Notes under the pieces: generated by a model
What the model was told of the DNA's origin: nothing
Databases searched by the model: none
The model's input: only the letters and a program-made list of their open reading frames with translations
IMG/VR virus record: IMGVR_UViG_3300031251_000108
Coordinates: 1 to 23,286 of that record
Origin: a virus
Direction: 5' to 3' (one strand)
Length of the DNA stretch: 23,286 nt
In this document: positions 13,861 through 22,602 of the stretch, piece after piece
Layout: the number at the start of each line of letters is the position of its first letter
Numbering within the stretch: the stretch's first letter is position 1
Made by a program: the position numbers and the translations under genes

Positions 13861-14997
13861 ATGGCAGTGAAAGAGAAGGTCCAGGCCAAGGCAGCCAAGA
13901 AGCACGAGCCTGACTACAAGAAGGCCCTGGAGAAGCTCAACGAGCAGAGCAAGCGGGGTGGTGACCGCAACTACATCGAACTGGAGCAGGGCAAGAATAC
14001 GGTTCGCGTCCTCCCTGGCCATCCCGACATGGAGGGCTTCTATGAGGAGATCTATTACCACAACAAGCAGGTTGGCAAGAAGGCCCGCACCACGGTGATC
14101 TGCCTCAACCATGGCAACCCCGATGGAGAGGACTGCCCCATCTGTGCAGAACTGGAGGAACTCCGTGCTTCCAAGGACAAGGATGACCGCAAGGCGTATG
14201 GTCTCCTGCGTCCCAAGGCCCGGTTCTTCATGAACGCTGTCAAACGTCCTGAGGAAGAGTGCAAGATCCTGGCCTGTGGCATCTCCATCATGAAGGAAAT
14301 CCTGGGCTTTATCACGGATGAAGATTACGGTGACATCCTGGATCCCCAGGAAGGCACTGACCTGGTTATCACAAAGACCGGGGAGATGCTGGACACGGAA
14401 TACAGTGTCAAGGCACGGCGCAATCCTTCCCCGGTGTTTGAGGATGAGGATGCTGTCAATGCCCTGATCGGCACCACCGCCAAGAATACGAAACTCACCA
14501 ACCTCACCGAGATGAAGACCCAGTTCGAGGGTGAACCCAAGAAGGTCATGCTGATCTGGGAAGAGGGCTGGGATGCCCTCAAGGACATGGAAGAGGATGA
14601 TGAGGACGAAAAGCCCAAGAAGGGCAAGAAGGGTGTGAAGTCCAAGTCCAAGCCTGAACCTGAAGAGGATGATGAGGAGGATGAGGAGGAAGAGGTCCCG
14701 AAGGCCAAGGCCAAGAAGAAGGCCAAACCTGAGCCGGAAGAAGATGAGGACGAAGAGGAAGAAGAGGAGCCCAAACCCAAGGCCAAGAAGAAAGCCAAGC
14801 CTGTGGTGGAAGAGGACGAAGACGAAGATGAGGAGGAAGAGGAAGAGGAGCCCAAGCCCAAGAAGAAGTCCAAGCCCGAACCGGAACCCGTCAAAGCCAA
14901 GGCCAAGAAGAAGCCCGTGGAAGACGACGATGACGCGGAAGACCTGGATGACCTGGACGCGGTCCTCAACAAGCACAAAGCAAAGGGGAAGAAATAA
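13861..14997 (+). CDS. gp32-like single-stranded DNA-binding protein with long acidic/basic tail
   Basis: The product has 378 residues. The basic N-terminus is followed by the core: ELEQGKNTVRVLPGHP, then a zinc site of C81-x2-H84-x7-C92-x2-C95, and KARFFMNAV, as in T4 gp32-type SSBs. From about residue 243 the chain is low complexity, with Asp/Glu runs alternating with Lys/Ala/Pro blocks (PKAKKKAKP, PKPKKKSKP). Acidic tails of SSBs recruit replication partners; this one is far longer than usual. ATG 13861 is chosen for AAGGAG at 13849-13854; an upstream ATG at 13834 lies within the preceding hairpin. It coats single strands during replication and recombination. Codon use is GC-rich, suggesting high expression. 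Confidence 0.82.
   Translation: MAVKEKVQAKAAKKHEPDYKKALEKLNEQSKRGGDRNYIELEQGKNTVRVLPGHPDMEGFYEEIYYHNKQVGKKARTTVICLNHGNPDGEDCPICAELEELRASKDKDDRKAYGLLRPKARFFMNAVKRPEEECKILACGISIMKEILGFITDEDYGDILDPQEGTDLVITKTGEMLDTEYSVKARRNPSPVFEDEDAVNALIGTTAKNTKLTNLTEMKTQFEGEPKKVMLIWEEGWDALKDMEEDDEDEKPKKGKKGVKSKSKPEPEEDDEEDEEEEVPKAKAKKKAKPEPEEDEDEEEEEEPKPKAKKKAKPVVEEDEDEDEEEEEEEPKPKKKSKPEPEPVKAKAKKKPVEDDDDAEDLDDLDAVLNKHKAKGKK
14590..14990 (+). repeat. Low-complexity repeat region in the SSB tail
   Basis: Imperfect units of Glu/Asp runs plus Lys/Ala/Pro blocks repeat about four times, with near-repeats such as CCCAAGCCCAAGAAGAAG. The same style is found at about 3060-3320. Such DNA is prone to slippage. It also creates long artefactual open frames on the opposite strand. 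Confidence 0.7.
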
Positions 14998-14999
14998 CC

Positions 15000-15521
15000 A
15001 TGACACAGCAGCTTGAATACGATGCACTCGTTCAATTCAAGTTGCTCCATACGGGAAGTGCCCTGCCAGTTCGGGGCACTTCCCATTCTGGGGCATTTGA
15101 TATTGTATCTCCAACCAGTGGCCAGGTTCGCTCTGGCAAAACCCTTCTGTTTGGGCTTGGAATAGCCCATCAGATCCACGATGACAACCTGTTTCTGCCA
15201 GTCCAGTCCCACGCAGCGGATGGCACCTGGAAGCAGATCAACGTGCCTTTCCGGCTCCAGGGCATCCTGATTCCCCGCTCTGGCCTGGCAGCCAAGAAGA
15301 AGGTCAGGATGTTCTTTGCCCCCTGCCTGATCGACCACGATTACAGGGGTGAGATCCATGCCATGATCGAGAACATGGGCGACAAGGTGCTGCGTTGGGA
15401 AGCGGGTGACAGGATCTGCCAGATAGCCTACCTTCCAGCCTACATGGGGCCCATCATGGAAGTATTCAACCTCTCAGAAACTGACCGTGGTTCTGGCGGT
15501 TTCGGAAGCACAGGAGCATGA
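15000..15521 (+). CDS. dut: dUTP diphosphatase (dUTPase)
   Basis: The product has 173 residues, the usual size for trimeric dUTPases. All five motifs are present: SGAFDI (D34), PRSGLAAK at 92-99, LIDHDYRGEI at 110-119, GDRI at 136-139 and the mobile C-terminal RGSGGFGSTG at 163-172. A short insertion between motifs 1 and 2 (about residues 60-82) is unusual. The enzyme hydrolyses dUTP to dUMP. It keeps uracil out of DNA and supplies dUMP to the TS-like enzyme, a natural fit with hydroxymethyl-dUMP production. AGGGGAAG lies upstream of ATG 15000. Confidence 0.92.
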   Translation: MTQQLEYDALVQFKLLHTGSALPVRGTSHSGAFDIVSPTSGQVRSGKTLLFGLGIAHQIHDDNLFLPVQSHAADGTWKQINVPFRLQGILIPRSGLAAKKKVRMFFAPCLIDHDYRGEIHAMIENMGDKVLRWEAGDRICQIAYLPAYMGPIMEVFNLSETDRGSGGFGSTGA

Positions 15522-15522
15522 A

Positions 15523-16629
15523 ATGGCCATCAAAGACACATCCTCAAGAGACTTCTTGTTCACATCCATCAATACTACTTTCGGAGCGGGTTCAATCGGC
15601 ACTCTCGACAACGATGAGAGAGCCCAGATCCTGCATTGGACCTCCACTGGAGTGTATAGTCTGGATGACGCCACGGGTTGGGGCCTGCCAGGTGGGCGTA
15701 TTGTGGAATACTTCGGGGCAGAGTCTAGTGGCAAGACCACGGCACTAATGGCTGCTATGGTGGAGAATGCCCGGCGGGATGGCGTCAACGTCATGTTCGA
15801 TGCAGAGGGCACTTTCGATCAGGACCGATACAAGCAGATGGGAGGTGACCCCAAGGCTGTCATCATGGTTGATCCTGGAGTCATGGAAGAGTTCTATGAC
15901 AAACTCAAGCGGGTGGTGACCTGGGCCAAGAAGCAGGAAGTGCCCCAGAATGCTGTTGTGCTTGTAGGCGTAGACTCTCTTCCCATGCTCATCACCCAGA
16001 AGATGATGGACCTGGAAGGTGAGGACCAACTTGTGGCTGAGCAGTCCAGAGTCAACTCCAGGCATCTTCCCACCATTGACAAGGAATTGGGCTCCAACAC
16101 CTGTCTGCTACTCCTGAACCAAGTGAGAGACAAGATCGGTGGAATGGCCTGGAATGCGGATGGAAACATCGACACTCCTGGTGGCAGGATCATCAAGCAC
16201 CTTTGCTCCATCCGGGTGCTCTTCAATAAACAGGGTCAGATCGACAATGGCAAGAGCAAGGATGCCCGAGTGATCGTCGGCATGAAGACTGGTGCCAAAG
16301 TCGTCAAGAATAAGGTGGCCCCACCCCTCCGCAAGATCGAGTTCAGGATCATGTTCGATGAGAGGGGCGTGGACAATGTCTTTGCTACTCTACAGACCAT
16401 GGTTAAGAGTGGCTGGGTGAAGGCCCCTAACAAGGGAATCTATACCCTCAACAAAATTAAGGCAGAGGTGAACTTCAAGGCGGAAGGGTTTGCGGGGGTT
16501 CTCAAGGCCCGACCCAAGTGGTGTCAGGCTGCACTCAAAGGCACCTTCGATCTGAAGCACGACTCTCTAGACCTAGACCGTTATTTGGGCAAAACCAGCG
16601 TGGAAGACGATGGAGAAGACGATGACTAA
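15523..16629 (+). CDS. RecA/UvsX-like recombinase
   Basis: The product has 368 residues. Walker A is GAESSGKTT at 65-73, with the conserved E95 in MFDAEGTFD, VLVGVDSLPML as Walker B, and NQVRDKIGG onward as the L1/L2 DNA-binding region with GGRIIKH. The C-terminus ends in an acidic VEDDGEDDD, as in many RecA proteins. It catalyses strand exchange in recombination-dependent replication. ATG 15523 has AGGAG (15512-15516); the frame is open further upstream but within the dUTPase gene. The 3' end overlaps the next gene. Its partners here are the SSB, the UvsY-like protein and the Mre11-Rad50 fusion. Confidence 0.92.
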   Translation: MAIKDTSSRDFLFTSINTTFGAGSIGTLDNDERAQILHWTSTGVYSLDDATGWGLPGGRIVEYFGAESSGKTTALMAAMVENARRDGVNVMFDAEGTFDQDRYKQMGGDPKAVIMVDPGVMEEFYDKLKRVVTWAKKQEVPQNAVVLVGVDSLPMLITQKMMDLEGEDQLVAEQSRVNSRHLPTIDKELGSNTCLLLLNQVRDKIGGMAWNADGNIDTPGGRIIKHLCSIRVLFNKQGQIDNGKSKDARVIVGMKTGAKVVKNKVAPPLRKIEFRIMFDERGVDNVFATLQTMVKSGWVKAPNKGIYTLNKIKAEVNFKAEGFAGVLKARPKWCQAALKGTFDLKHDSLDLDRYLGKTSVEDDGEDDD

Positions 16630-17569
16630 ACCTAGGAGCACGCATATTATAGTGTTCGATGCAAGCAACGCTGCGCACCGCATCTCAGCTGCCACCCAAC
16701 CTCTCACTAACTCCAAGGGAGAGCGTGTTGAGGTTATGTTTGGACTTCTGCGGCTGCTCTCTGCTGTGCTTAGGCAGAATCCAGCCAGACGGTGCTACCT
16801 GGTCTGGGATGGCAAGGGTTCCAGGAACATCCGGCAGAAGATTGATCCCCAATACAAAGCCAACAGGGGCAAAGAGTTCACGGATGAGGACCGGGAACGC
16901 ATAGAGGGCATGCACCAACAGGTGGGGAAGTTCTGGGAATTGTTCGGTAAGAACCTTCCCATCACCTGGATGTCCTCAGAACGCTATGAGGCTGACGACA
17001 TCATCTCAATGCTCACTCATGCTGCTGACGTGGAGCAGTATTCTACGTTGGTGGTGAGCGGGGACAAGGACTTGCTTCAGTTGGTCACCCCACACGTGTC
17101 CATATTTAGTCCAAATTCATTGAAGTATTGCACCCACGACAACTTCCAGGAATACACTGGAGGCTATCCCACCCCTCTTGCTTTCCTGTTTGGGAAGTGC
17201 CTACAAGGAGATTCCTCAGACAACGTGGCAGGTGTCGGAGGTATTGGAGAGAAGACTGCCCTCAAGATCCTGGCAGAGCACAACTGGGATCTACAGACTA
17301 TCAGGGACACCCCTTCTGAGGGATTGAAGAAGAGTGCTGTCGGACAGAGACTTCTCAGCGATAGCGGCTGGGCACGGTTAGCGTTAAACTATAAACTGAT
17401 GTCCCTCCACGCTCCGCTCCACCAGTGTGTGCAGAAGTCCAGGATCACTCTTGACTATGGTCGGATGAACATCACCATGCTCAAGACCCACTTCGCCAAG
17501 CAGCAGTTTGTGTCTCTTCTGGCTGGATTCCAGCAGTTTATTAATCCGTTCAACTCTCTGGAGGTTTAA
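16622..17569 (+). CDS. 5'-3' exonuclease / flap endonuclease (RNase H-type)
   Basis: The product has 315 residues from ATG 16622, which has GGAG at 16612-16615; ATG 16610 in the same frame is an alternative adding four residues. Acidic metal-site residues occur in VFDASNAAHR, RYEADDIISML and VSGDKDLLQL, and a helix-3-turn-helix in GDSSDNVAGVGGIGEKTALK. This matches the T5/T4 RNase H and PolI 5'-nuclease family, which removes RNA primers and flaps. Here it is separate from the polymerase. The next gene is a DNA ligase, so flap removal and sealing are encoded together. Confidence 0.9.
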   Translation: MTKPRSTHIIVFDASNAAHRISAATQPLTNSKGERVEVMFGLLRLLSAVLRQNPARRCYLVWDGKGSRNIRQKIDPQYKANRGKEFTDEDRERIEGMHQQVGKFWELFGKNLPITWMSSERYEADDIISMLTHAADVEQYSTLVVSGDKDLLQLVTPHVSIFSPNSLKYCTHDNFQEYTGGYPTPLAFLFGKCLQGDSSDNVAGVGGIGEKTALKILAEHNWDLQTIRDTPSEGLKKSAVGQRLLSDSGWARLALNYKLMSLHAPLHQCVQKSRITLDYGRMNITMLKTHFAKQQFVSLLAGFQQFINPFNSLEV

Positions 17570-18846
17570 TGCCCACCCTCAAAATACTTGCAGGCATCCT
17601 GCACCAACTGGAAGCCTGTAACAGCACCATGGACAAGATCGAGACTATCCAGAAGTTTGAGAACATGGGTAGTTTCAAGGAGATGCTGTGGTGGGCCCTG
17701 AATCCCTACAAGAAGTTTGGGATTCAGAAGATCCCCTTTGTGAACGGGGTGGAGCTCATCCAGTCTGACTCCGTCTGGAAGGATGTCATCACATTCTTGA
17801 ACAGGGCCTCATCCAATGCTGTCTCTGGGGGAGCCCTCAAGAATGAGTTTGAAGACCTGCTCAGAAGCCTGATCCCCTATGAACGGGAGGTGCTCCGCAG
17901 GGTAGTGCTCAAGGATCTGCGCTGTGGCGTGGGTGCCACTCTGGTGAACAAGGCCATCCCTGAGCTTATTCCTGAGTTTGGCATCATGCTGGCTGAGACT
18001 CTGGAAGAGAGGCACCTCAAGATTCTGCGTCAGCAGCAGTTCGTGTATTTCCAGGCTAAGAAGAATGGGGACCGCAGTGCTCACGTGATTGACGACAGTC
18101 CTCAAGCCTATTCCCGCAATGGCCACGAGCAGTTGAACTATGGACACATCACTGCTGCATGCAAGACCGTGTGTGACCGTGCCCAGGAGTATTTCACCTT
18201 CGATGGTGAAGTGATCATGGATGACTTCTGGGGCACACGCAAGGTCAAGAAACTGGCGGGAAACCAGGCTGAAGGCGCTGTGCTCCATGTCTTTGACATC
18301 ATCCCCATCGCGCAGTGGGTCACACGCAACACTTCCAGTTATTCCACGCGCCGACGAATCCTCAAAAACATCTGGGACTACGTGTCACCTGAGATGCCTC
18401 TCAAACGGGTGCCCAGCTACCAGATCGAAGGGGCCAATGTCACCTGGGAACTGATCGAGGAGTGGAGGCTGAAGTTTGTGGCCATGGGGGAAGAAGGGCT
18501 CATGATCCGGTTGGACAAGCCCTACAACTTCAGCACCCGCAACAGCCTCTACAAGCGCAAGCTCATGAAGGAAGGTGACTTCATGATCCTGGAGATCAGG
18601 GAGGGCGAAGCGGGCAAGAAGTACGAGAACATGGCAGCCAAGGTTCTGGTTGATCTTGGCAACGGGGTCTCCTGTGAAGTGGGTCTCAAGGGTGACGTGG
18701 ACACCCGCAGGGAATTGTGGAACCATCGCAACAAGTATGCTGGCATGATGTGCGAAGTCCATTTCCAAGGCTGGACTGAGTGCGAGGACGGTGAGAAGCG
18801 ACTTCAATTTGGGATCATGCATCGTGTAAGGGCAGACAAATCATGA
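17569..18846 (+). CDS. ATP-dependent DNA ligase
   Basis: The product has 425 residues. An N-terminal helical region (about 1-155) is followed by the adenylation domain. Motif I reads K164-K-N-G-D-R169 where KxDGxR is usual, so Asn replaces the conserved Asp. Motif III is FTFDGEVI, motif IV EEGLMIR, and motif V lies at LYKRKLMKEGDFMILE; the OB domain follows. It seals nicks after flap removal and repair. TAATG overlap with the preceding gene and GGAGG before the start indicate coupled, efficient translation. The family is certain; the Asn substitution may alter activity. Confidence 0.9.
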   Translation: MPTLKILAGILHQLEACNSTMDKIETIQKFENMGSFKEMLWWALNPYKKFGIQKIPFVNGVELIQSDSVWKDVITFLNRASSNAVSGGALKNEFEDLLRSLIPYEREVLRRVVLKDLRCGVGATLVNKAIPELIPEFGIMLAETLEERHLKILRQQQFVYFQAKKNGDRSAHVIDDSPQAYSRNGHEQLNYGHITAACKTVCDRAQEYFTFDGEVIMDDFWGTRKVKKLAGNQAEGAVLHVFDIIPIAQWVTRNTSSYSTRRRILKNIWDYVSPEMPLKRVPSYQIEGANVTWELIEEWRLKFVAMGEEGLMIRLDKPYNFSTRNSLYKRKLMKEGDFMILEIREGEAGKKYENMAAKVLVDLGNGVSCEVGLKGDVDTRRELWNHRNKYAGMMCEVHFQGWTECEDGEKRLQFGIMHRVRADKS

Positions 18847-19130
18847 ACGTCACTGAACACCTTCTTGTGTGCTTGTCCGAGGAATGCGCTGAAGTCCAGC
18901 AAGCCGTGTCAAAAGCCCTTCGGTTTGGGATCAACGATTCCTACAAGGACTATGGGAATAACCATGACCGTATTGTCCAAGAGATCCACGATTTTCTGGG
19001 TGTGCTCTCTTTGCTTGTGGATAGTGACGTGCTGATTATGCCGTTGGACCCCGAACCTCTTATTGAGGCCAAACGCGTTAGAGTTCTCAAATATATTGAG
19101 TATGCTAAGGAAAGGAAGACAATATCATGA
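18843..19130 (+). CDS. MazG-like nucleotide pyrophosphohydrolase
   Basis: The product has 95 residues. The all-alpha NTP-pyrophosphatase signature is present: E13-E14-x2-E17 (LSEECAEVQQA) and E47-x2-D50 (IVQEIHDFLG). Single-domain MazG-like proteins hydrolyse (d)NTPs to monophosphates. In a phage with modified DNA a dTTPase role is conceivable but not shown. ATGA overlap with the ligase gene. Confidence 0.78.
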   Translation: MNVTEHLLVCLSEECAEVQQAVSKALRFGINDSYKDYGNNHDRIVQEIHDFLGVLSLLVDSDVLIMPLDPEPLIEAKRVRVLKYIEYAKERKTIS

Positions 19131-19495
19131 ACAAGATGACTAATCGTTACAAGGGATGGACTCAGAAGTTCATCATCAAGGGACGACAGGAAGAGATGAA
19201 GGGATATCTGCGTGTGTCTGAGCGCGATGACGGCACCCTCCATGGTATCCAACTCGACATCCACCGGGAAGGCTCCTTTGCCAAGGCGTTTGCTAATGCC
19301 TTCGCTGCAAGCATGAACATTGGCCTTCAGAATGGGGTGCCTCTTTCTGTCTATGTGGAGGCGTTCAAGGACTGGAAGTTTGAACCCTATGGAAAAGTGG
19401 AGTGTTCTGACAGCATCAAGATCGCGCAGTCACTCCTGGACTACGTCATGAGGGAACTAGAAGTGAAGTATCTGGGAGGAAAAGCTGATGTCTAA
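19127..19495 (+). CDS. Stand-alone TSCPD domain resembling the C-terminus of B12-dependent ribonucleotide reductase (NrdJ)
   Basis: The product has 122 residues. The whole chain matches the pattern of the NrdJ C-terminal TSCPD region: HGIQLDIHREGSFAKAFANA, MNIGLQNGVPLSVYVEAF, FEPYGKVECSDSIKIAQS, then LLDYVMRELEVKYLGG. No catalytic barrel or radical-site residues are present. The gene is complete, with its own start (ATGA overlap) and stop, so it is not a simple fragment. It could be part of a split reductase encoded outside the window or a regulator or adaptor of one. Confidence 0.75.
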   Translation: MNKMTNRYKGWTQKFIIKGRQEEMKGYLRVSERDDGTLHGIQLDIHREGSFAKAFANAFAASMNIGLQNGVPLSVYVEAFKDWKFEPYGKVECSDSIKIAQSLLDYVMRELEVKYLGGKADV

Positions 19496-22430
19496 GATTG
19501 CATTCTTGGCAGACTTACATTGCCATAATTTTTCGGAGTTTGGCAAGACCATCATCTACAACGACAAACCCATCAATTCCAGGCTCTATGACCTTCTCAA
19601 TACAATCACAAATGCAGCCAAATCTGCAAGCAACAAGGGATGCACGCATCTGGTCATCCTAGGAGATGTGTTTCACCTTCGGGGCCAGATTCCCACGGAT
19701 GTGATGCAGTATGTCTACGACATGTTTGACTGGATTCATACCAGGCTGGACCTGGAAATTATCATCATGACTGGCAATCATGACCAGGCAGACAAGGCTG
19801 GGCAAATTCACTCTGTGTATGCCCTCAAAGGCGTTGCACAGATCGTTGACACTGCTGAAATGATCGAGGTGGAAGACACCAACCTGTGGATGATCCCTTA
19901 CACCCCCAGCCATGAGGACCTGATCCACTGCATCGAGCGATTGGATTTGGATCCAGACGATGACACACACTACAACATTCTGTGCCTACACGCAGGGGTG
20001 GATGGTTCCTACATTGGTCCTGTGGAATACAAGATCAAAGACCCTCTCACGCTTGAGGACCTCCCCACAGAAAAATTTGCACAGATTCTCCTGGGCCACT
20101 ACCACAAACCCCAGACCCTTGCATCCAACGTGCGCTATGTAGGCTCTCCAGTTCAGCACACCAGAGCCGAGATGGGAGACACCAAGCGTTGGATCATGTG
20201 GGATGAGGGCCATATTCGCTCCATCAAGACCAAGGCCAAGCAGTTCTTCAGCATCAAAGCTTCAAGCAGAGACATGGAATTTCTGCCAGGATACTACGAC
20301 ATAACGCTGGACAATGACTTGTCGGTGGCTGACATCCAGCAAGCCTTTGAAGGGCACTCTGAATGCTCCTACAAGATCATCTCCACCAAGCAAGCCAATG
20401 CCAAGAAGGCCCGCATCAAGGTAAACGCCAGCACCACAGACGACAAGTTGCTCCAGAAGTATCTCAAGCACGTGAATGATGGCACCTTGGATGTGGTGCT
20501 GCATAAGGTGGGTGTGGATTATCTGGGAAAGGCTACCAACAACCAGAGCGCCAAGACCCAGTTGGGATTCACCCACGTCAGCATTCAGAACTTCTTGTCA
20601 ATCTCAAACGCCAACCTGGACCTGAATCGCCCTGGAGATGTCATCGCTGTGCTAGGTGACAATCAGGACGCAGAAGGGTTTGACTCCAACGGTTCTGGCA
20701 AGAGCAGCCTTCTGCCTGAGAGCATCTATTGGTGCTTGTTTGGACAGGTTGCCAGGGATCTTCCTGCAGACAAAGTGGTCAACAACGTCAACAAGCGTGA
20801 CTGCTGTGTCAAACTGGAACTCACCTGTGATGAGACCATCGTTGTGGTGCAGCGATACCGCAAGCACAAGGAGTTGGGTGGAACCGGCCTAAACGTATTC
20901 GTGGATGGCACTCCCATCACTCAGGGTTCTGTGGCTGAGACTGAGAAGCTTCTGTGGCAGATGTTGGGGTTGGACTACACCACCTTCAGTTCTATCGTGG
21001 CCTTCAGTCCTGAGAACCTCCATTTTGTGAGCAGCAACGATGCTGACCAGAAGCGGGTGCTGGATTCCATCCTCCAAACTTCCCGGTTCTCGGCTGCTCT
21101 CGATCTGGTAAAAGAGGATGCGAAGGCCCTCAAGACTTCCAAGCAGGAAGCGACTGAAGACCTTCGGGTGATAGAAGGCGGGGTGAAGACCCTCCAGGCC
21201 AACCTCGCTGACTACAAAACAGCGAGTGCTCAGTTCATGGAGAAAGAGGCGAAGCGTAGGAAAGACCTGCAGGGAAGTATTGACACCGAACAGGAGGAGT
21301 TGTCTGAATTCAAAGACGATCTGAAAGAAGCAGCAAAGGCTGTGGATAAGCAGAACAAAGCCATCGAAGCGTTTGAGATTCCTGATATCACAGAACTGTC
21401 CGAACAGGAAGGTAAACTCAACAGGGTATTGGGTGGCACCAAGGCAGATCGAGCCACAGCTAAGGCTGCTCTATCAACATGTGAAACCAAATTGGCATTG
21501 GCAGCTGAACAGGCTGGAAAGCCCTGCCCCACGTGTGGACAGCCAGTCATGAATACTGCCAAGTTGATGGCCACTCTCAGCACGGATCGTAGTGCCTACA
21601 CCAGCGCAATTGCCCTGTTAGATGCCAAGATTACATTGATTGGCGAACGCTTGACTGCTATTGCCACTGCCATGGCAGAATACAACACCAGGACATCTGC
21701 CAAGATGCTCATGATAAATGAGTTGGCTAAACTGGAGAAGACCAGGAATACTGTCAACAGCAAGATCACATTGTCAGAGGCTCAACTCAAGAACCTGAAA
21801 GCAAGCCTGAAGGATGTTCCCACAAACGAGTATGAGTCCAAGCTAATCCCTGCAACCTTGAAGAAACTGGAAGAGGCCAATGCCAGGTCTCTGGAACTTC
21901 AGGAACAGATAGTGGATCTGGATGAGAAGTTGGAGCAACTGTCTTTCTGGATCACAGGATTTGGGAATGGTGGTGTGAAGTCCTTCCTGTTTGACCAGAT
22001 CATCCCAGAACTCACGGAATACGCAAATTATTACGTGGATCAACTCGCAGGAGACTCTCTCAAGATCGAGTTCCATACTCAATCAGACACAGGGAAAGAG
22101 AAGTTCTCAATCAAGGCTTATAACTCAGAAGGATCTGACCTCTATGGTGGTAATTCCAGTGGGGAGCGAAGGCGTATTGACATATGTGTAATGCTTGCTC
22201 TATTCCGGGTGGCTAACAATCGGATCAAGATGTCTATCCTTCTGCTGGATGAACTCTTTGATACCCTTGATGAGACAGGACTAGAGAATACGGTTACTGT
22301 CCTGGAAGAGATGGCCAAGGACTTGGACCTCACCATCTTTGTGACAAGTCACACCAATCTGGCTAACATGCTACACGAGAGCATTACGGTTTGTAAGAAA
22401 AACGGATTGGCTACGCTTATGGAGGATTAA
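19488..22430 (+). CDS. Fused Mre11-Rad50 (SbcD-SbcC / gp47-gp46-like) nuclease-ATPase
   Basis: One uninterrupted 980-residue chain. Residues 1 to about 330 are the Mre11/SbcD phosphoesterase: D8-L-H10, G59-D60-V-F-H63, G96-N-H-D99, then LCLHAG and GHYH. Residues from about 365 are Rad50/SbcC: Walker A DSNGSGKSS with K405, coiled-coil arms with a zinc hook C680-P-T-C683, ABC signature NSSGERRRID, and Walker B SILLLDELFD followed by the D-loop region. T4 and most bacteria encode the two as separate genes. The complex processes DNA ends for recombination-dependent replication and can degrade host DNA. GGGAGGA precedes ATG 19488, and the gene overlaps the previous one by 8 bases. A sequencing artefact joining two ORFs is possible but the linker reads smoothly. 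Confidence 0.92.
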   Translation: MSKIAFLADLHCHNFSEFGKTIIYNDKPINSRLYDLLNTITNAAKSASNKGCTHLVILGDVFHLRGQIPTDVMQYVYDMFDWIHTRLDLEIIIMTGNHDQADKAGQIHSVYALKGVAQIVDTAEMIEVEDTNLWMIPYTPSHEDLIHCIERLDLDPDDDTHYNILCLHAGVDGSYIGPVEYKIKDPLTLEDLPTEKFAQILLGHYHKPQTLASNVRYVGSPVQHTRAEMGDTKRWIMWDEGHIRSIKTKAKQFFSIKASSRDMEFLPGYYDITLDNDLSVADIQQAFEGHSECSYKIISTKQANAKKARIKVNASTTDDKLLQKYLKHVNDGTLDVVLHKVGVDYLGKATNNQSAKTQLGFTHVSIQNFLSISNANLDLNRPGDVIAVLGDNQDAEGFDSNGSGKSSLLPESIYWCLFGQVARDLPADKVVNNVNKRDCCVKLELTCDETIVVVQRYRKHKELGGTGLNVFVDGTPITQGSVAETEKLLWQMLGLDYTTFSSIVAFSPENLHFVSSNDADQKRVLDSILQTSRFSAALDLVKEDAKALKTSKQEATEDLRVIEGGVKTLQANLADYKTASAQFMEKEAKRRKDLQGSIDTEQEELSEFKDDLKEAAKAVDKQNKAIEAFEIPDITELSEQEGKLNRVLGGTKADRATAKAALSTCETKLALAAEQAGKPCPTCGQPVMNTAKLMATLSTDRSAYTSAIALLDAKITLIGERLTAIATAMAEYNTRTSAKMLMINELAKLEKTRNTVNSKITLSEAQLKNLKASLKDVPTNEYESKLIPATLKKLEEANARSLELQEQIVDLDEKLEQLSFWITGFGNGGVKSFLFDQIIPELTEYANYYVDQLAGDSLKIEFHTQSDTGKEKFSIKAYNSEGSDLYGGNSSGERRRIDICVMLALFRVANNRIKMSILLLDELFDTLDETGLENTVTVLEEMAKDLDLTIFVTSHTNLANMLHESITVCKKNGLATLMED

Positions 22431-22580
22431 ATGGCATCACCTGGGGTTTGCGCAACTTGTAACATCGTTGGATCGTGTGAACTCCAGTTTCCACAGTGTA
22501 TGGAGGAAGAAACTGACCTCCCTGCCATTGTCACCTCCATACACGGTGATCACCCATTATTCGATTTCGGGCCTCAGTAA
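22431..22580 (+). CDS. Small Cys-rich hypothetical protein
   Basis: A 49-residue ORF begins immediately after the fused nuclease stop, with GGAGG at 22421-22425 spaced 5 bases before the ATG. It carries C7-x2-C10-x5-C16-x6-C23 near the N-terminus, a possible zinc site, then an acidic middle. I do not recognise a family. The strong start signal and tight spacing make it a likely real gene. It is one of a run of small genes at this end of the operon. Confidence 0.65.
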   Translation: MASPGVCATCNIVGSCELQFPQCMEEETDLPAIVTSIHGDHPLFDFGPQ

Positions 22581-22602
22581 CTAGCGTTTGAACCGATTTA
22601 GA

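Noticed and set aside
13816-15359. Long - strand ORFs opposite the SSB gene (403 and 344 codons)
   Set aside because: These are low-complexity Leu/Gly or Ser runs caused by the repetitive SSB tail. The + strand protein is recognisable and complete.
20480-20600. Possible gene boundary between Mre11 and Rad50 halves
   Set aside because: No stop, frameshift or ribosome-binding site with start codon is visible in the linker; the frame continues smoothly.
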